Source: JAABVY01 sp964627935
Lineage (GTDB): Bacteria; Zixibacteria; MSB-5A5; JAABVY01
DNA: 64,000 nt
Direction of reading: 5' to 3'
Assembly: GCA_964627935.1 (NCBI GenBank)
Contig: CAZVLB010000001.1
Span: 186,001 to 250,000 of the forward strand
In this document: piece after piece, positions 25,597-33,874 of the stretch
How the letters are laid out: the number at the start of each line of letters is the position of its first letter
Numbering within the stretch: the stretch's first letter is position 1
Position numbers and translations under genes: made by a program
The notes under the pieces: model-generated
Told to the model about the DNA's origin: nothing
Databases searched by the model: none
The model's input: only the letters and a program-made list of their open reading frames with translations

Positions 25597-26582
25597 GTGA
25601 GATAAAAAGTATTCTGGATTCAGAACAAAAGAAGAGGGTCAAAGATACCAGGCAACCGGAATGGACAGCTCCGATGCTGGCCACGCTCACCCATGACCAT
25701 TTTTCCAACGAAAACTGGATATATGAACGCAAATTCGATGGTCAACGTGTTCTCTGCTTCAAAAAGGGCAAATCGATAGAGCTTAAATCCAGAAATAAGA
25801 GAAATTTGAATGATACCTATCCGGAAATAGTGGAAGCGATCAAAAAGCAAAAGGGGCTCAGCTTTATTATTGATGGAGAGGTGGTTGCCTTTAAAGGTAA
25901 TGTCACCAGTTTTTCAAGATTACAGTTGCGCATGCATTCCGACCTGAAGGAAGAGGGTGGGGATTTTGCCGTTTACTACTATGTCTTCGATATACTTCAT
26001 CTGGATGGCAAAGATTTGACCAAGATCTCTCTTCGTGAGCGCAAGAAAATACTTCGCAAAAATCTGAAATTCGATAATCATCTGCGATTCACCGCGCACA
26101 GAAATAAAGAGGGCGAGAAATATCATGAAGAGGCCTGCAAAAAGGGCTGGGAAGGGCTGATTGCCAAGGATGCCGGCAGCAATTATGTACACAGCAGATC
26201 CAAAAAATGGCTCAAGTTCAAATGCGTTAATCAGCAGGAATTTGTGATCGGCGGGTACACCGACCCTCAAGGCCAGAGAATCGGATTCGGCGCACTTATG
26301 ATCGGTTACTACGATAACGGTGACCTGAAATATGCCGGCAAAGTCGGCACAGGCTACGATGACGATACCCTGGAGTGGCTGAAAGATAAATTTGATAAGC
26401 TTGAACGCAAAAGATCCCCCTTCGATGATGAGGTGAATGAAAAAAATGCCAACTGGGTTAAACCGAAACTGGTGGCTGAAATCGGCTTCACAGAATGGAC
26501 CGGGGATCACAAACTGCGCCATCCGCGCTACCTCGGCCTGCGTGAAGATAAAAAAGCCTCACAGGTGAAAAAGGAGGCTTGA
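25593..26582 (+). CDS. LigD-type ATP-dependent DNA ligase as a separate protein
   Basis: A 329-residue ATP-dependent DNA ligase that seals breaks. The nucleotidyl-transfer domain has motif I ERKFDGQR with K47 as the AMP acceptor, DGEVVAF (motif III side), FAVYYYVFDIL, and EGLIAKD (motif IV). The C-terminal OB fold holds FVIGGYTDPQG and LRHPRYLGLREDK. It is the size of the LIG domain of LigD, without extra domains. It lies between the PE and POL genes in the order PE-LIG-POL, the order of the fused P. aeruginosa LigD. Overlap with the PE gene is 4 bases; the POL gene follows after 5 bases. Confidence 0.95.
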   Translation: MSEIKSILDSEQKKRVKDTRQPEWTAPMLATLTHDHFSNENWIYERKFDGQRVLCFKKGKSIELKSRNKRNLNDTYPEIVEAIKKQKGLSFIIDGEVVAFKGNVTSFSRLQLRMHSDLKEEGGDFAVYYYVFDILHLDGKDLTKISLRERKKILRKNLKFDNHLRFTAHRNKEGEKYHEEACKKGWEGLIAKDAGSNYVHSRSKKWLKFKCVNQQEFVIGGYTDPQGQRIGFGALMIGYYDNGDLKYAGKVGTGYDDDTLEWLKDKFDKLERKRSPFDDEVNEKNANWVKPKLVAEIGFTEWTGDHKLRHPRYLGLREDKKASQVKKEA

Positions 26583-26587
26583 GAACA

Positions 26588-27511
26588 ATGACCGAGGTTA
26601 AAGCAGGCAACACAGTAATTGATGTCGGAAACTGGGATAAAGTTTTTTTTCCGGATGAAGGTTATACCAAGGGCGATCTGGTGGAATACTATCATAAGGT
26701 GGCCGATACAATGCTGCCGCATATCAAGAATCGAGCCATCAGCATGCATCGATTTCCCGATGGCATCGAGGGCGAGTCTTTCTTCCAGAAAAATGCTCCC
26801 AAAGGTACCCCCGACTGGGTTCAAACAGCAGAAATCGGCAAAAAAGAAGGCGGCAAAACAAATCATGTGGTCTGCAATGATACCCGGACACTCATATACC
26901 TGGCAAATTACGGCTGCATTACTCCGCATATCTGGCTCAGCAAAATTGACAGCATAAATAATCCGGATCGTCTAGTATTCGACCTCGATCCGCCTGGAGA
27001 CGATTTCTCACCCGTCAGGCGTACTGCCAAACGACTGAAACAATTTTGCGAAGACGAACTCAACCTGACACCTTTTTTAATGACCACCGGCTCGAAGGGC
27101 TTGCATGTTGTTCTGCCCCTGGATGGCAAGGATGATTTCGACCATGTGCGCGAATTTGCACAGGATGTTGCAGAATATATGGCCGGAACATACAGCGAGG
27201 AAATCACCACGGCTGTGCGCAAGAAAAAACGGGGCGGCAAGCTGTTTATGGATACTGCCCGCAATGCCTACGCGCAGACCGGAGTCGCTCCATATTCGGT
27301 GCGTGCTCTTCCGGGTGCGCCGGTAGCCACACCGCTGGAATGGGATGAGTTGTCCGACTCCGACCTGAATGCCCGCAAATACAATATAAAGAATTTATTC
27401 CGACGTCTGGGACGCAAGGATGATCCCTGGCGCGATATAAATCGACACAAATTTTCATGCCGCAAGGCTTCTGATAAACTGGAAAAATTAATGAAAAAGG
27501 CTAGCAGCTAA
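26588..27511 (+). CDS. LigD-type polymerase (primase-polymerase) as a separate protein
   Basis: A 307-residue archaeo-eukaryotic primase-type polymerase that fills gaps with rNTPs or dNTPs during end joining. Catalytic Asp pair in FDLDPPGDDF (D132, D134 from the ATG), the TTGSKGLHVVLPL block that binds the nucleotide, and the end block GAPVATPLEWDEL. The ATG at 26588 follows GGAGG at about 11 bases; a TTG at 26579 overlaps that site and is less likely. With the two genes before it, the whole LigD set is present as three proteins. No Ku gene is in the window. Confidence 0.93.
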   Translation: MTEVKAGNTVIDVGNWDKVFFPDEGYTKGDLVEYYHKVADTMLPHIKNRAISMHRFPDGIEGESFFQKNAPKGTPDWVQTAEIGKKEGGKTNHVVCNDTRTLIYLANYGCITPHIWLSKIDSINNPDRLVFDLDPPGDDFSPVRRTAKRLKQFCEDELNLTPFLMTTGSKGLHVVLPLDGKDDFDHVREFAQDVAEYMAGTYSEEITTAVRKKKRGGKLFMDTARNAYAQTGVAPYSVRALPGAPVATPLEWDELSDSDLNARKYNIKNLFRRLGRKDDPWRDINRHKFSCRKASDKLEKLMKKASS

Positions 27512-27550
27512 ACTGATAGCAAAAACAAGTAAATAATAAGGAGGATAACC

Positions 27551-29041
27551 ATGTTAAGCGTCAATGCTAAAAGGAAGAAAGGGCTAAAGAAATTTACTTT
27601 TGTGCCGGCCATGATTGCGGCAATGCTGATTTTCGCGATCGGTTCAGTTGCAACTGCACAACCGGCAGGCGAGGATATTAGCGATCATGATATCACGCTG
27701 GCCATCGAGATCGAGCTTCTTGAATCCGAAGCTGTACCGTCGCATCTTATAGATGTGGAGACATCCAATGGAATAGTAACCATGTCCGGTACGGTCTCCA
27801 ATCTGCTGGCCCGTGACAGAGCGGTTCGACTGGCCGAAACGATCAAGGGTGTCCGCGCGGTCGTTGATAAAATCGTTGTCACTCCGCTCGAAAGGCCCGA
27901 CCAGCAGATTAAGACCGATGTGGTCAATGCGCTTCTGATGGATCCGGCCGCTGATTCCTATGAGCTCGAAACAGAGGTAAACGACGGCATCGTTACACTG
28001 AGCGGTGAGGTGCAATCATGGCAGGAAATGCAGCTTGCCAAAAATGTCACCAAATCGGTCAAGGGTGTGAAGGATGTAATGAGTGAAATTACCATTAGCG
28101 ATCCGATGAGCCGGGCGGACAATGAAATCGAGAAAGATATTGCACGACGTCTGGAGGCCGATGTCTGGGTTGATGACAATTTGATCGATGTTAGCGTCAA
28201 TAATGGCAATGTTGAATTATCCGGAACAGTTGGCAGTGCGGCTGAAAAGAGATGGGCCACCTATGATGCCTGGGTCAACGGTACCCGCTCGGTGGATACA
28301 TCCGAACTCGAGATCGAATGGTGGGCCCGTGATCAGATGAGACGCAAGAGCGCCTATGAGGCAATCAATGATCAGGACATAAAGGAAAACGTAAAGGATG
28401 CTTTCTTTTATGATCCCCGCGTATTTTCATTCGATATAGATGTGGATGTGCAGGATGGTGTTGTCACACTCTACGGTGAAGTTGACAACCTCAAGGCCAA
28501 AAAGGCCGCGGCCGAGGATGCCCGCAATACATTGGGCGTGTGGCGTGTCAAGAACTTCATCCGTGTTCGCCCCAATATAATACCGGGTGATCAGGAACTC
28601 TCCGATAAGGTGGAGATGGCCCTGCAGCGCGATCCCTATATCGATCCATTCGATGTCGAGGTAATGACATCCAATGGCCTGGTATACCTGAATGGCGATG
28701 TCAGCAATTCCTTTGAAAAGGAACATGCCGAGGAAGTCGCCTGGCGTGTAAATGGCGTTGTTGATGTTGTCAATCTCCTTGACTACCAGTATGAATGGAC
28801 GAACAAGAGTGACTGGGAAATAATGCATGACGCCAATCAGCAGATGTACTGGAATCCGTTTGTCGATGCGGCTGATGTCAATGTTGAAGTGGACAATGGC
28901 GTGGTAACGCTTTCCGGAAATGTTGACACCTGGCTCGAGAAACTGAATGCTCAGAAAAACGCCTATGAGGCAGGAGCCCGGGATGTGGACAACAACCTGG
29001 AGGTTACATACTACAACCCGATGTCATTTCACACCTATTAA
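27551..29041 (+). CDS. Secreted protein with six BON domains
   Basis: A 496-residue exported protein. A signal peptide (AMIAAMLIFAIGSVATA) ends near ATAQPAG. Six BON domains of about 65-75 residues then run to the C-terminus; each has a D-I....L..D helix and a core of the form V.NG.VTLSG.V. Examples are NDGIVTLSGEV, QDGVVTLYGEV, SNGLVYLNGDV and DNGVVTLSGNV. BON domains bind phospholipid or other envelope surfaces; OsmY, induced by osmotic shock, has two. A strong ribosome-binding site (AAGGAGG) lies 7 bases before the ATG. The protein likely supports the periplasmic face of the envelope under stress. Six domains is an unusually high number. Confidence 0.93.
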   Translation: MLSVNAKRKKGLKKFTFVPAMIAAMLIFAIGSVATAQPAGEDISDHDITLAIEIELLESEAVPSHLIDVETSNGIVTMSGTVSNLLARDRAVRLAETIKGVRAVVDKIVVTPLERPDQQIKTDVVNALLMDPAADSYELETEVNDGIVTLSGEVQSWQEMQLAKNVTKSVKGVKDVMSEITISDPMSRADNEIEKDIARRLEADVWVDDNLIDVSVNNGNVELSGTVGSAAEKRWATYDAWVNGTRSVDTSELEIEWWARDQMRRKSAYEAINDQDIKENVKDAFFYDPRVFSFDIDVDVQDGVVTLYGEVDNLKAKKAAAEDARNTLGVWRVKNFIRVRPNIIPGDQELSDKVEMALQRDPYIDPFDVEVMTSNGLVYLNGDVSNSFEKEHAEEVAWRVNGVVDVVNLLDYQYEWTNKSDWEIMHDANQQMYWNPFVDAADVNVEVDNGVVTLSGNVDTWLEKLNAQKNAYEAGARDVDNNLEVTYYNPMSFHTY

Positions 29042-29062
29042 AGTAGTTAATGGCAGAATGAG

Positions 29063-29087
29063 TGATGCGGGTTTACAGCCCGCATCA
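29063..29087 (+). other. Perfect intercistronic hairpin
   Basis: TGATGCGGG / CCCGCATCA with a 7-base loop, between the BON gene and the membrane protein gene. There is no T run, so it is more likely an mRNA-stability or processing element than a terminator. Confidence 0.5.
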
Positions 29088-29112
29088 TGAAATTGATAAG
29101 AGGAATGAAATT

Positions 29113-29514
29113 ATGTTCATTGGTGATTTTATACTGGCCTTTCTGATTGCACTGTTGCTCAGCCTGCTTCTGGGGTTCGGATTCGGCTGGGAACGGCCCG
29201 GCAGCGCCGGGGTCTGGCCCTCAATATGGTTTTTGTTCATCATACTGTTTTTGGCAGTTCTGGCTGTCGGAGGCATGGTGCAACCATTTGGACCGCATGT
29301 GTGGGGTGTCTACTGGCTTCCATTTCTGCTGGTCGGCATAATTGTAGCCCTGATAATTGCAGCGGCGGTGCCTCCGCGACGAATTCCACGTTCACGAACC
29401 GAGGCTGTGAAGCAGCGAGAACAAATGGCCGAGGCGAGGGTTGCATTGGGAGCCTTTTTCTGGGTACTTCTGGTACTCCTGATTCTGGCAACCCTGGTGA
29501 CTTATCTGGCCTGA
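29113..29514 (+). CDS. Small integral membrane protein, unknown function
   Basis: A 133-residue protein with about four hydrophobic segments (FILAFLIALLLSLLLGFGFG, IWFLFIILFLAVLAV, WLPFLLVGIIVALIIAAAV, and FFWVLLVLLILATLV) and a short charged loop (PRRIPRSRTEAVKQREQ) before the last. I take the ATG at 29113, preceded by GAGG about 9 bases upstream; an open frame upstream would add 17 residues covering the hairpin. I do not recognise the family. Position among BON and PRC-barrel genes suggests an envelope or stress role. Confidence 0.7.
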   Translation: MFIGDFILAFLIALLLSLLLGFGFGWERPGSAGVWPSIWFLFIILFLAVLAVGGMVQPFGPHVWGVYWLPFLLVGIIVALIIAAAVPPRRIPRSRTEAVKQREQMAEARVALGAFFWVLLVLLILATLVTYLA

Positions 29515-29551
29515 TATAGAATTAAAAAATTGACAATTAGGAGTGATATAA

Positions 29552-30319
29552 ATGTTACGAAGTATCAAGGAAATCATCGGTTATGATATTCATGCCGAAG
29601 ATGGAAAGTTTGGAACAGTCAGCGATTTTTATTTTGATGATGAGCACTGGATGGTGCGGTACCTGGTGGTGGACACGGGCAAATGGCTGCCGGGTAGAAA
29701 AGTGCTGTTACCGCCGGTTGTGCTCGACAGGCCGCGCTGGTCGAAAAAAGAACTGCCCGTAAAATTAACCAGGAAAAAAATCGAGAACAGCCCTCCAATT
29801 ACCATGGATGAGCCGGTATCACGCAGATTCGAAAAAGAGCTGAACCGCTATTTCCAGCTCGAACCATACTGGGTCGGCGGCGTGATGGCCGGGGCATATT
29901 CCTCAAATGCCAATATTGGTGATCAATCAGGTGCCGCTCATTCTGTAGATACACCCGCTCCCGAGGAGAGCGAGGGCGATATGGATCTGCGCAGCTGTGA
30001 CGAGGTCATGGGTTATCGAATCGATGCCAATGATGGTGAGATGGGTCATGTCGAGGATTTCATTCTCGATGATGAGGTCTGGACCATCAGGCACATGGTC
30101 GTCGATACACGCAACTGGCTGCCCGGCAAAAAGGTGCTTGTGCCGGTGATATGGATCGAAACAATCGACTGGCCGCAAACCAGGCTGTCGGTCGACCTGA
30201 CCCGTGAAGAAATCAAAAACGGTCCCGAATACGATCCGTCAAAACCGGTCAGCCGCGAATATGAGGAAGTACTTTACGACTACCATGGTAAGCCAAAATA
30301 CTGGAAAGAAGAGCAATAA
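29552..30319 (+). CDS. Protein with two PRC-barrel domains
   Basis: A 255-residue cytoplasmic protein with two PRC-barrels of one family: IIGYDIHAEDGKFGTVSDF ... YLVVDTGKWLPGRKVLLPP (about 7-60), and VMGYRIDANDGEMGHVEDF ... HMVVDTRNWLPGKKVLVPV (about 150-205). PRC-barrels are small beta folds seen in photosynthetic reaction-centre H subunits and RimM; stand-alone copies are common in stress loci with no firm function. Each domain is followed by a strand rich in LTREEI-type residues and YW-rich tail. A ribosome-binding site AGGAG lies 8 bases before ATG. A single-domain relative is at 49250. Confidence 0.9.
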   Translation: MLRSIKEIIGYDIHAEDGKFGTVSDFYFDDEHWMVRYLVVDTGKWLPGRKVLLPPVVLDRPRWSKKELPVKLTRKKIENSPPITMDEPVSRRFEKELNRYFQLEPYWVGGVMAGAYSSNANIGDQSGAAHSVDTPAPEESEGDMDLRSCDEVMGYRIDANDGEMGHVEDFILDDEVWTIRHMVVDTRNWLPGKKVLVPVIWIETIDWPQTRLSVDLTREEIKNGPEYDPSKPVSREYEEVLYDYHGKPKYWKEEQ

Positions 30320-30359
30320 TACCCTGGCATAGCAATCTTGATTATTTCGGAGGACTTTT

Positions 30360-30650
30360 ATGGATGATGAAAGACGCGACTTTTTGGAAAAGCTGGGGGC
30401 TCAGGTTGACGTTTGGAAAACACAGGTGTCGCAGCTCGAAGCGAGAGCCTATGATGCCGGCCAGAAAGATCGTCGCGAGCTTGATAAACAAATAAATGAT
30501 CTTCAGATAAAAGTGCGGGAATTTGAAGGCCAGATGGATGATATCAAAAAAGCTAATGAAGAAGCCTGGCAGGATCTGAAGAAAAAACTGGAAAAGGCCT
30601 GGAAAGAAATTAATTCTCTCTTCAGCATGACAATTGCTCATTTTAGCTAG
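30360..30650 (+). CDS. Coiled-coil stress protein (sll1863-like)
   Basis: A 96-residue all-helical, highly charged protein: LEKLGAQVDVWKTQVSQLE and so on, ending WQDLKKKLEKAWKEINSLF. The pattern of a KL.AQ.D.W start, heptads, and a SGEAW..LK.G.EKAW end is that of the sll1863 family of stress-response proteins. The molecular role of this family is not established. A GGAGG site lies 6 bases upstream. It sits between the PRC-barrel gene and a small outer-membrane-like protein; a coiled-coil lipoprotein of similar composition is at 31216. Confidence 0.75.
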   Translation: MDDERRDFLEKLGAQVDVWKTQVSQLEARAYDAGQKDRRELDKQINDLQIKVREFEGQMDDIKKANEEAWQDLKKKLEKAWKEINSLFSMTIAHFS

Positions 30651-30665
30651 AGCCGAGAGGATCTG

Positions 30666-31178
30666 ATGATGAGATTGGTTTTTGGCCTGAATTCGATCTT
30701 GATAATACTGGTGCTGCTTCTTTCCGGATCGCTATTAGCCGCACAGGATCTGGATCGTGAAGACTACAGTCAGGTAGTTCTCAAAAATGCAGTTGGCATA
30801 CGAGCAGGCATTGCGGCAGATCCCGACCAGGTGCTTATCGGTGTTCAGGCTGTGGTCGGCAAAGTGACCGGTGCTCTGAAATTCGTACCCGGAGCCGATA
30901 TCGGCTACGGCGACGATATGATGCTGATGGCGCTGAATGGAGATTTCCGTTTGCCGCTCATGATATTCTTCGAGCATAAACTGGCCGCCTATGTGGGCGG
31001 CGGGCCGACATTGGCCTTTCTCAATCCGGAGGATGCCGAAAGTGTGGTCGAGCCCGGCCTGTCGTTGATTGGTGGAATTCTGTTCGATATCGGCAGAGGT
31101 ACCATATTCGATCTGCAGGCACGTTTCGGAATCGGCGATATCGGTGAATTCAAGATGTTTCTTGGAGTAATGTTCTAA
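30666..31178 (+). CDS. Small outer-membrane beta-barrel-like protein
   Basis: A 170-residue protein with a signal peptide (MMRLVFGLNSILIILVLLLS ending at LAAQD) and then alternating polar/hydrophobic strands with many glycines (GADIGYGDDMMLMALNGDF, KLAAYVGGGPTLAFL, GLSLIGGILFDIG). It ends in FKMFLGVMF; a terminal Phe is the usual signal for outer-membrane barrel assembly. About eight strands are possible. Two adjacent ATGs (30666 and 30669) follow GAGAGG. Function is unknown. Confidence 0.65.
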   Translation: MMRLVFGLNSILIILVLLLSGSLLAAQDLDREDYSQVVLKNAVGIRAGIAADPDQVLIGVQAVVGKVTGALKFVPGADIGYGDDMMLMALNGDFRLPLMIFFEHKLAAYVGGGPTLAFLNPEDAESVVEPGLSLIGGILFDIGRGTIFDLQARFGIGDIGEFKMFLGVMF

Positions 31179-31215
31179 ATAACTCAATTTAAATCAAACC
31201 GTTCGGGAGAAAATT

Positions 31216-31620
31216 GTGTTAACAGAAAACAAAGTACGCTTTTTGCTGACAGGTATTCTTTTGGCTGCAATGATTTCGTTATCGGCCTGTACTCAGGACA
31301 AAACTGAACAGCTGTATGAAAACCTTGAGCAGGACAAAAAGATGGTCAGAAGCGAAATCCAAAGCGTGATGGAAAAGACAGATTCCAGGCTGAAAGACCT
31401 ACGTGCCAGAGCTGATACACTCAGCGCCGAGAAGGCCCGGGATATCCAGGTGCAGATAGACAAGCTTGAGGAGAGCAAAAATGAACTGCGAGAAGAACTG
31501 GGACGAATCAGTGAAGCCACCCGGGATTCATGGGAGGATATAAAACGTAATGCCAGAGAGACAGCTCTCGAAATTGAACGGGAATTTTCTGAAGAGGACG
31601 CAGTAGATTATGAGCGATGA
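31216..31620 (+). CDS. Coiled-coil lipoprotein
   Basis: A 134-residue lipoprotein: signal segment ending in the lipobox LSAC (Cys about 25), then one long charged helix (LYENLEQDKKMVRSEIQSVM ... LRARADTLSAEKARDIQVQ) and a tail rich in Glu. The last part (ATRDSWEDIKRNARE) resembles the end of the sll1863-like protein at 30360. The start is GTG with GGGAG 7 bases upstream. The stop overlaps the pfkB start by 11 bases, so the two are coupled. It may space membrane and cell wall, as coiled lipoproteins do; this is inference. Confidence 0.75.
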   Translation: MLTENKVRFLLTGILLAAMISLSACTQDKTEQLYENLEQDKKMVRSEIQSVMEKTDSRLKDLRARADTLSAEKARDIQVQIDKLEESKNELREELGRISEATRDSWEDIKRNARETALEIEREFSEEDAVDYER

Positions 31621-32551
31621 TCACAAGATTGTCAGCCTGACAATTAACCCATCAATTGATATCAATACCTCGGTTCATCAGGTACAGCCCGAAAACAAGC
31701 TGCGCTGTGAAAAACCCAGCTATGAACCGGGCGGAGGCGGATTGAATGTCTCCCGGGCGATAAAGAAGCTGGGCGGCCAATCACTGGCACTGTTCGCATC
31801 GGGGGGTTCCAATGGTTCAATGCTGAAAAAACTGTTACACGAAGAAGGAATCAGGTCGGAGGAAATCGAAATCAAAAATATCACCCGGGAGAATTTCACG
31901 GTCTACGAGGGCTCAAGTGAGCTTCAGTATCGCTTTGTCATGCCCGGCCCGGAACTTAGCGAAAGTGAATGGAACAGGTTCCTGAAATTTCTTTCTGAGA
32001 AAAAGCAGGAGATTGAATTTATAGTTGCCAGTGGCAGTCTTCCTCAAGGTGTGCCCGAGGATTTTTATGCACAAGTGGCCAGGGTAGCAGCCGAAACTGA
32101 TTCGAAAATGATTTTGGACACAAAGGGCGAGGCCTTGAAAAAAGCGGTTCAGGCCGGCCTGTACATGGTCAAATGCAACCTGCGTGAATTTGAGGCGGTC
32201 AGCGGGCAAAAGCTGGAAGATGACAGGCAGATTATTTCCGCCGGACAGGATATTGTAAAACAATGCGGCTGCCGTGCTGTTGTAATTACATTGGGAGCGG
32301 GCGGCGCCATGTTGATTACCTCTGACAGCCATAAGCATTACCGTTCGCCAACTGTGCCGATCCGGAGCAAGGTCGGCGCAGGCGACAGTATGACCGCCGG
32401 CATAGTGCTATCCCTCTCGCGCGGCAAAGACCTTGATTATGCAATCAAATACGGGATTGCCGCAGGCGCCGCGGCTGTAATGACGCCGGGCACGGAGTTG
32501 TGCAGCCGTGATGATACGGAAAGACTTTTGGGGGAAATCTCGGAAGAATGA
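31610..32551 (+). CDS. pfkB: PfkB-type 6-phosphofructokinase / hexose-phosphate kinase
   Basis: A 313-residue ribokinase-fold kinase, close in sequence to E. coli PfkB: GKLRC-like NKLRCEKPSYEPGGGGLNVS (substrate loop), YRFVMPGPELSE, ASGSLPQGVPEDF, and the catalytic anion-hole motif VGAGDSMTAG. It should phosphorylate fructose 6-phosphate with ATP, although the family also includes tagatose and other sugar-phosphate kinases. The gene overlaps the lipoprotein gene by 11 bases and precedes TreT after 24 bases. With the PPi-type enzyme at 902 the cell has two unrelated phosphofructokinases. In this context it may serve stress-time carbon flux. Confidence 0.92.
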   Translation: MSDDHKIVSLTINPSIDINTSVHQVQPENKLRCEKPSYEPGGGGLNVSRAIKKLGGQSLALFASGGSNGSMLKKLLHEEGIRSEEIEIKNITRENFTVYEGSSELQYRFVMPGPELSESEWNRFLKFLSEKKQEIEFIVASGSLPQGVPEDFYAQVARVAAETDSKMILDTKGEALKKAVQAGLYMVKCNLREFEAVSGQKLEDDRQIISAGQDIVKQCGCRAVVITLGAGGAMLITSDSHKHYRSPTVPIRSKVGAGDSMTAGIVLSLSRGKDLDYAIKYGIAAGAAAVMTPGTELCSRDDTERLLGEISEE

Positions 32552-32575
32552 TTGATACAATAAGGAAATTTATTT

Positions 32576-33841
32576 ATGAGCAATAACGGATCAAAGGAAA
32601 ATTTCAGTCTTCCGGCAACACAAAATCTGGATGATTATGAAAAGTTTATCGGCTCAGAAACCCTGGATCGAATCTGGAAAAAAGCGGAGCAACACCAGGA
32701 TCTGCATGTTGCCAACATCAATGCCACCTACTACGGCGGCGGTGTTGCCGGGCTGCTTTCATCGCTCACTATCCTGATGAACAGTGTCGACATCAAAACA
32801 GGATGGCGCGTGATTCAGGGTTCGCCCGACTTTTTCAGCATCACCAAGAAGATGCACAATGCCCTGCAGGGCGATGATATCAATCTGACCGATCAGAAAA
32901 AAGAGGTTTACGAATGCGTGATTCATGACAATGCCGTACGCAATCATCTCGACCACGAGATCGTCATAATTCATGACCCGCAGCCATTGCCGATGATCAG
33001 GCATTACCGCAAACGCGGACCATGGATCTGGCGCTGTCATATCGACCTTACCGATCCCAATAAGGAACTATGGAATTATTTGCGCAAATTTATAGAGCTT
33101 TATGACACGGTGATAATGACACTCGAGGAATATAAACAGGAACTGAATACTCCACAGGTCTTTTTCGAACCGGCTATCGATCCCTTCAATATCACCAATA
33201 AAGAACTCAGTGAGGCCGAAATCAAGGACCGCCTGGATCATTATGATATTCCCTGTGATCTGCCGATTGTGACACAGATTTCCCGCTTCGATAAATACAA
33301 GGATCCGGAAGGCGTCATCGAGGCATATAAGATTGCCAGAAAGGAAGTGGATTGTACGCTGGTCCTGCTGGGAAATATCGCCACCGACGATCCCGAAGGT
33401 GAAGAGGTGTATGAATCCCTGCGCGATCAGGAGGAAGATCGCATTATCATAATGAGTCAACAGGATACCGCGCTCGTGAACGCCCTGCAAAGAACAGCCA
33501 GGGTAGTGTTGCAAAAATCCAAAAAAGAGGGCTTCGGATTGACTGTGGCCGAGGCCATGTGGAAAGGTACGCCGGTTATCGGGGGCAATGTCGGCGGGAT
33601 CAAAGTGCAGATCGATGACGGCGAAAACGGATATCTGGTATCTTCCGTGGAGGAAGCCGCAGAACGAATAGTAAAACTCGTCAAGGATAAAAAGCTGGCG
33701 GAAGAAATGGGCAAGAAGGCCCGCAAGACAGTCGAGAAAAAATATCTGATGTCTCGTCTGCTTGAACAATATATCGATCTCTTCAGCTCTTTCGAAACAA
33801 ACTATGTGTTAAAAGATCGATCGATGATAACCAGACTGTAG
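32576..33841 (+). CDS. treT: Trehalose synthase TreT (GT4 glycosyltransferase)
   Basis: A 421-residue GT-B enzyme. TreT joins an NDP-glucose to free glucose to give trehalose, and can run in reverse. Family marks: YYGGGVAGLLSSL near residue 50, EIVIIHDPQPLPMI, WIWRCHIDLTDPNKE, ISRFDKYKDPEGVIEAY, and the GT4 E-x7-E block KKEGFGLTVAEAMWKG. Length is normal. It follows pfkB by 24 bases. A trehalose/maltose ABC importer (44930-49052) of the type linked to treT in Thermococcales lies 11 kb downstream on the same strand. Trehalose as a compatible solute fits the stress genes around it. Confidence 0.92.
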   Translation: MSNNGSKENFSLPATQNLDDYEKFIGSETLDRIWKKAEQHQDLHVANINATYYGGGVAGLLSSLTILMNSVDIKTGWRVIQGSPDFFSITKKMHNALQGDDINLTDQKKEVYECVIHDNAVRNHLDHEIVIIHDPQPLPMIRHYRKRGPWIWRCHIDLTDPNKELWNYLRKFIELYDTVIMTLEEYKQELNTPQVFFEPAIDPFNITNKELSEAEIKDRLDHYDIPCDLPIVTQISRFDKYKDPEGVIEAYKIARKEVDCTLVLLGNIATDDPEGEEVYESLRDQEEDRIIIMSQQDTALVNALQRTARVVLQKSKKEGFGLTVAEAMWKGTPVIGGNVGGIKVQIDDGENGYLVSSVEEAAERIVKLVKDKKLAEEMGKKARKTVEKKYLMSRLLEQYIDLFSSFETNYVLKDRSMITRL

Positions 33842-33874
33842 TAGTCTGAAAATTTATATTAAGGGAGTGATTTT

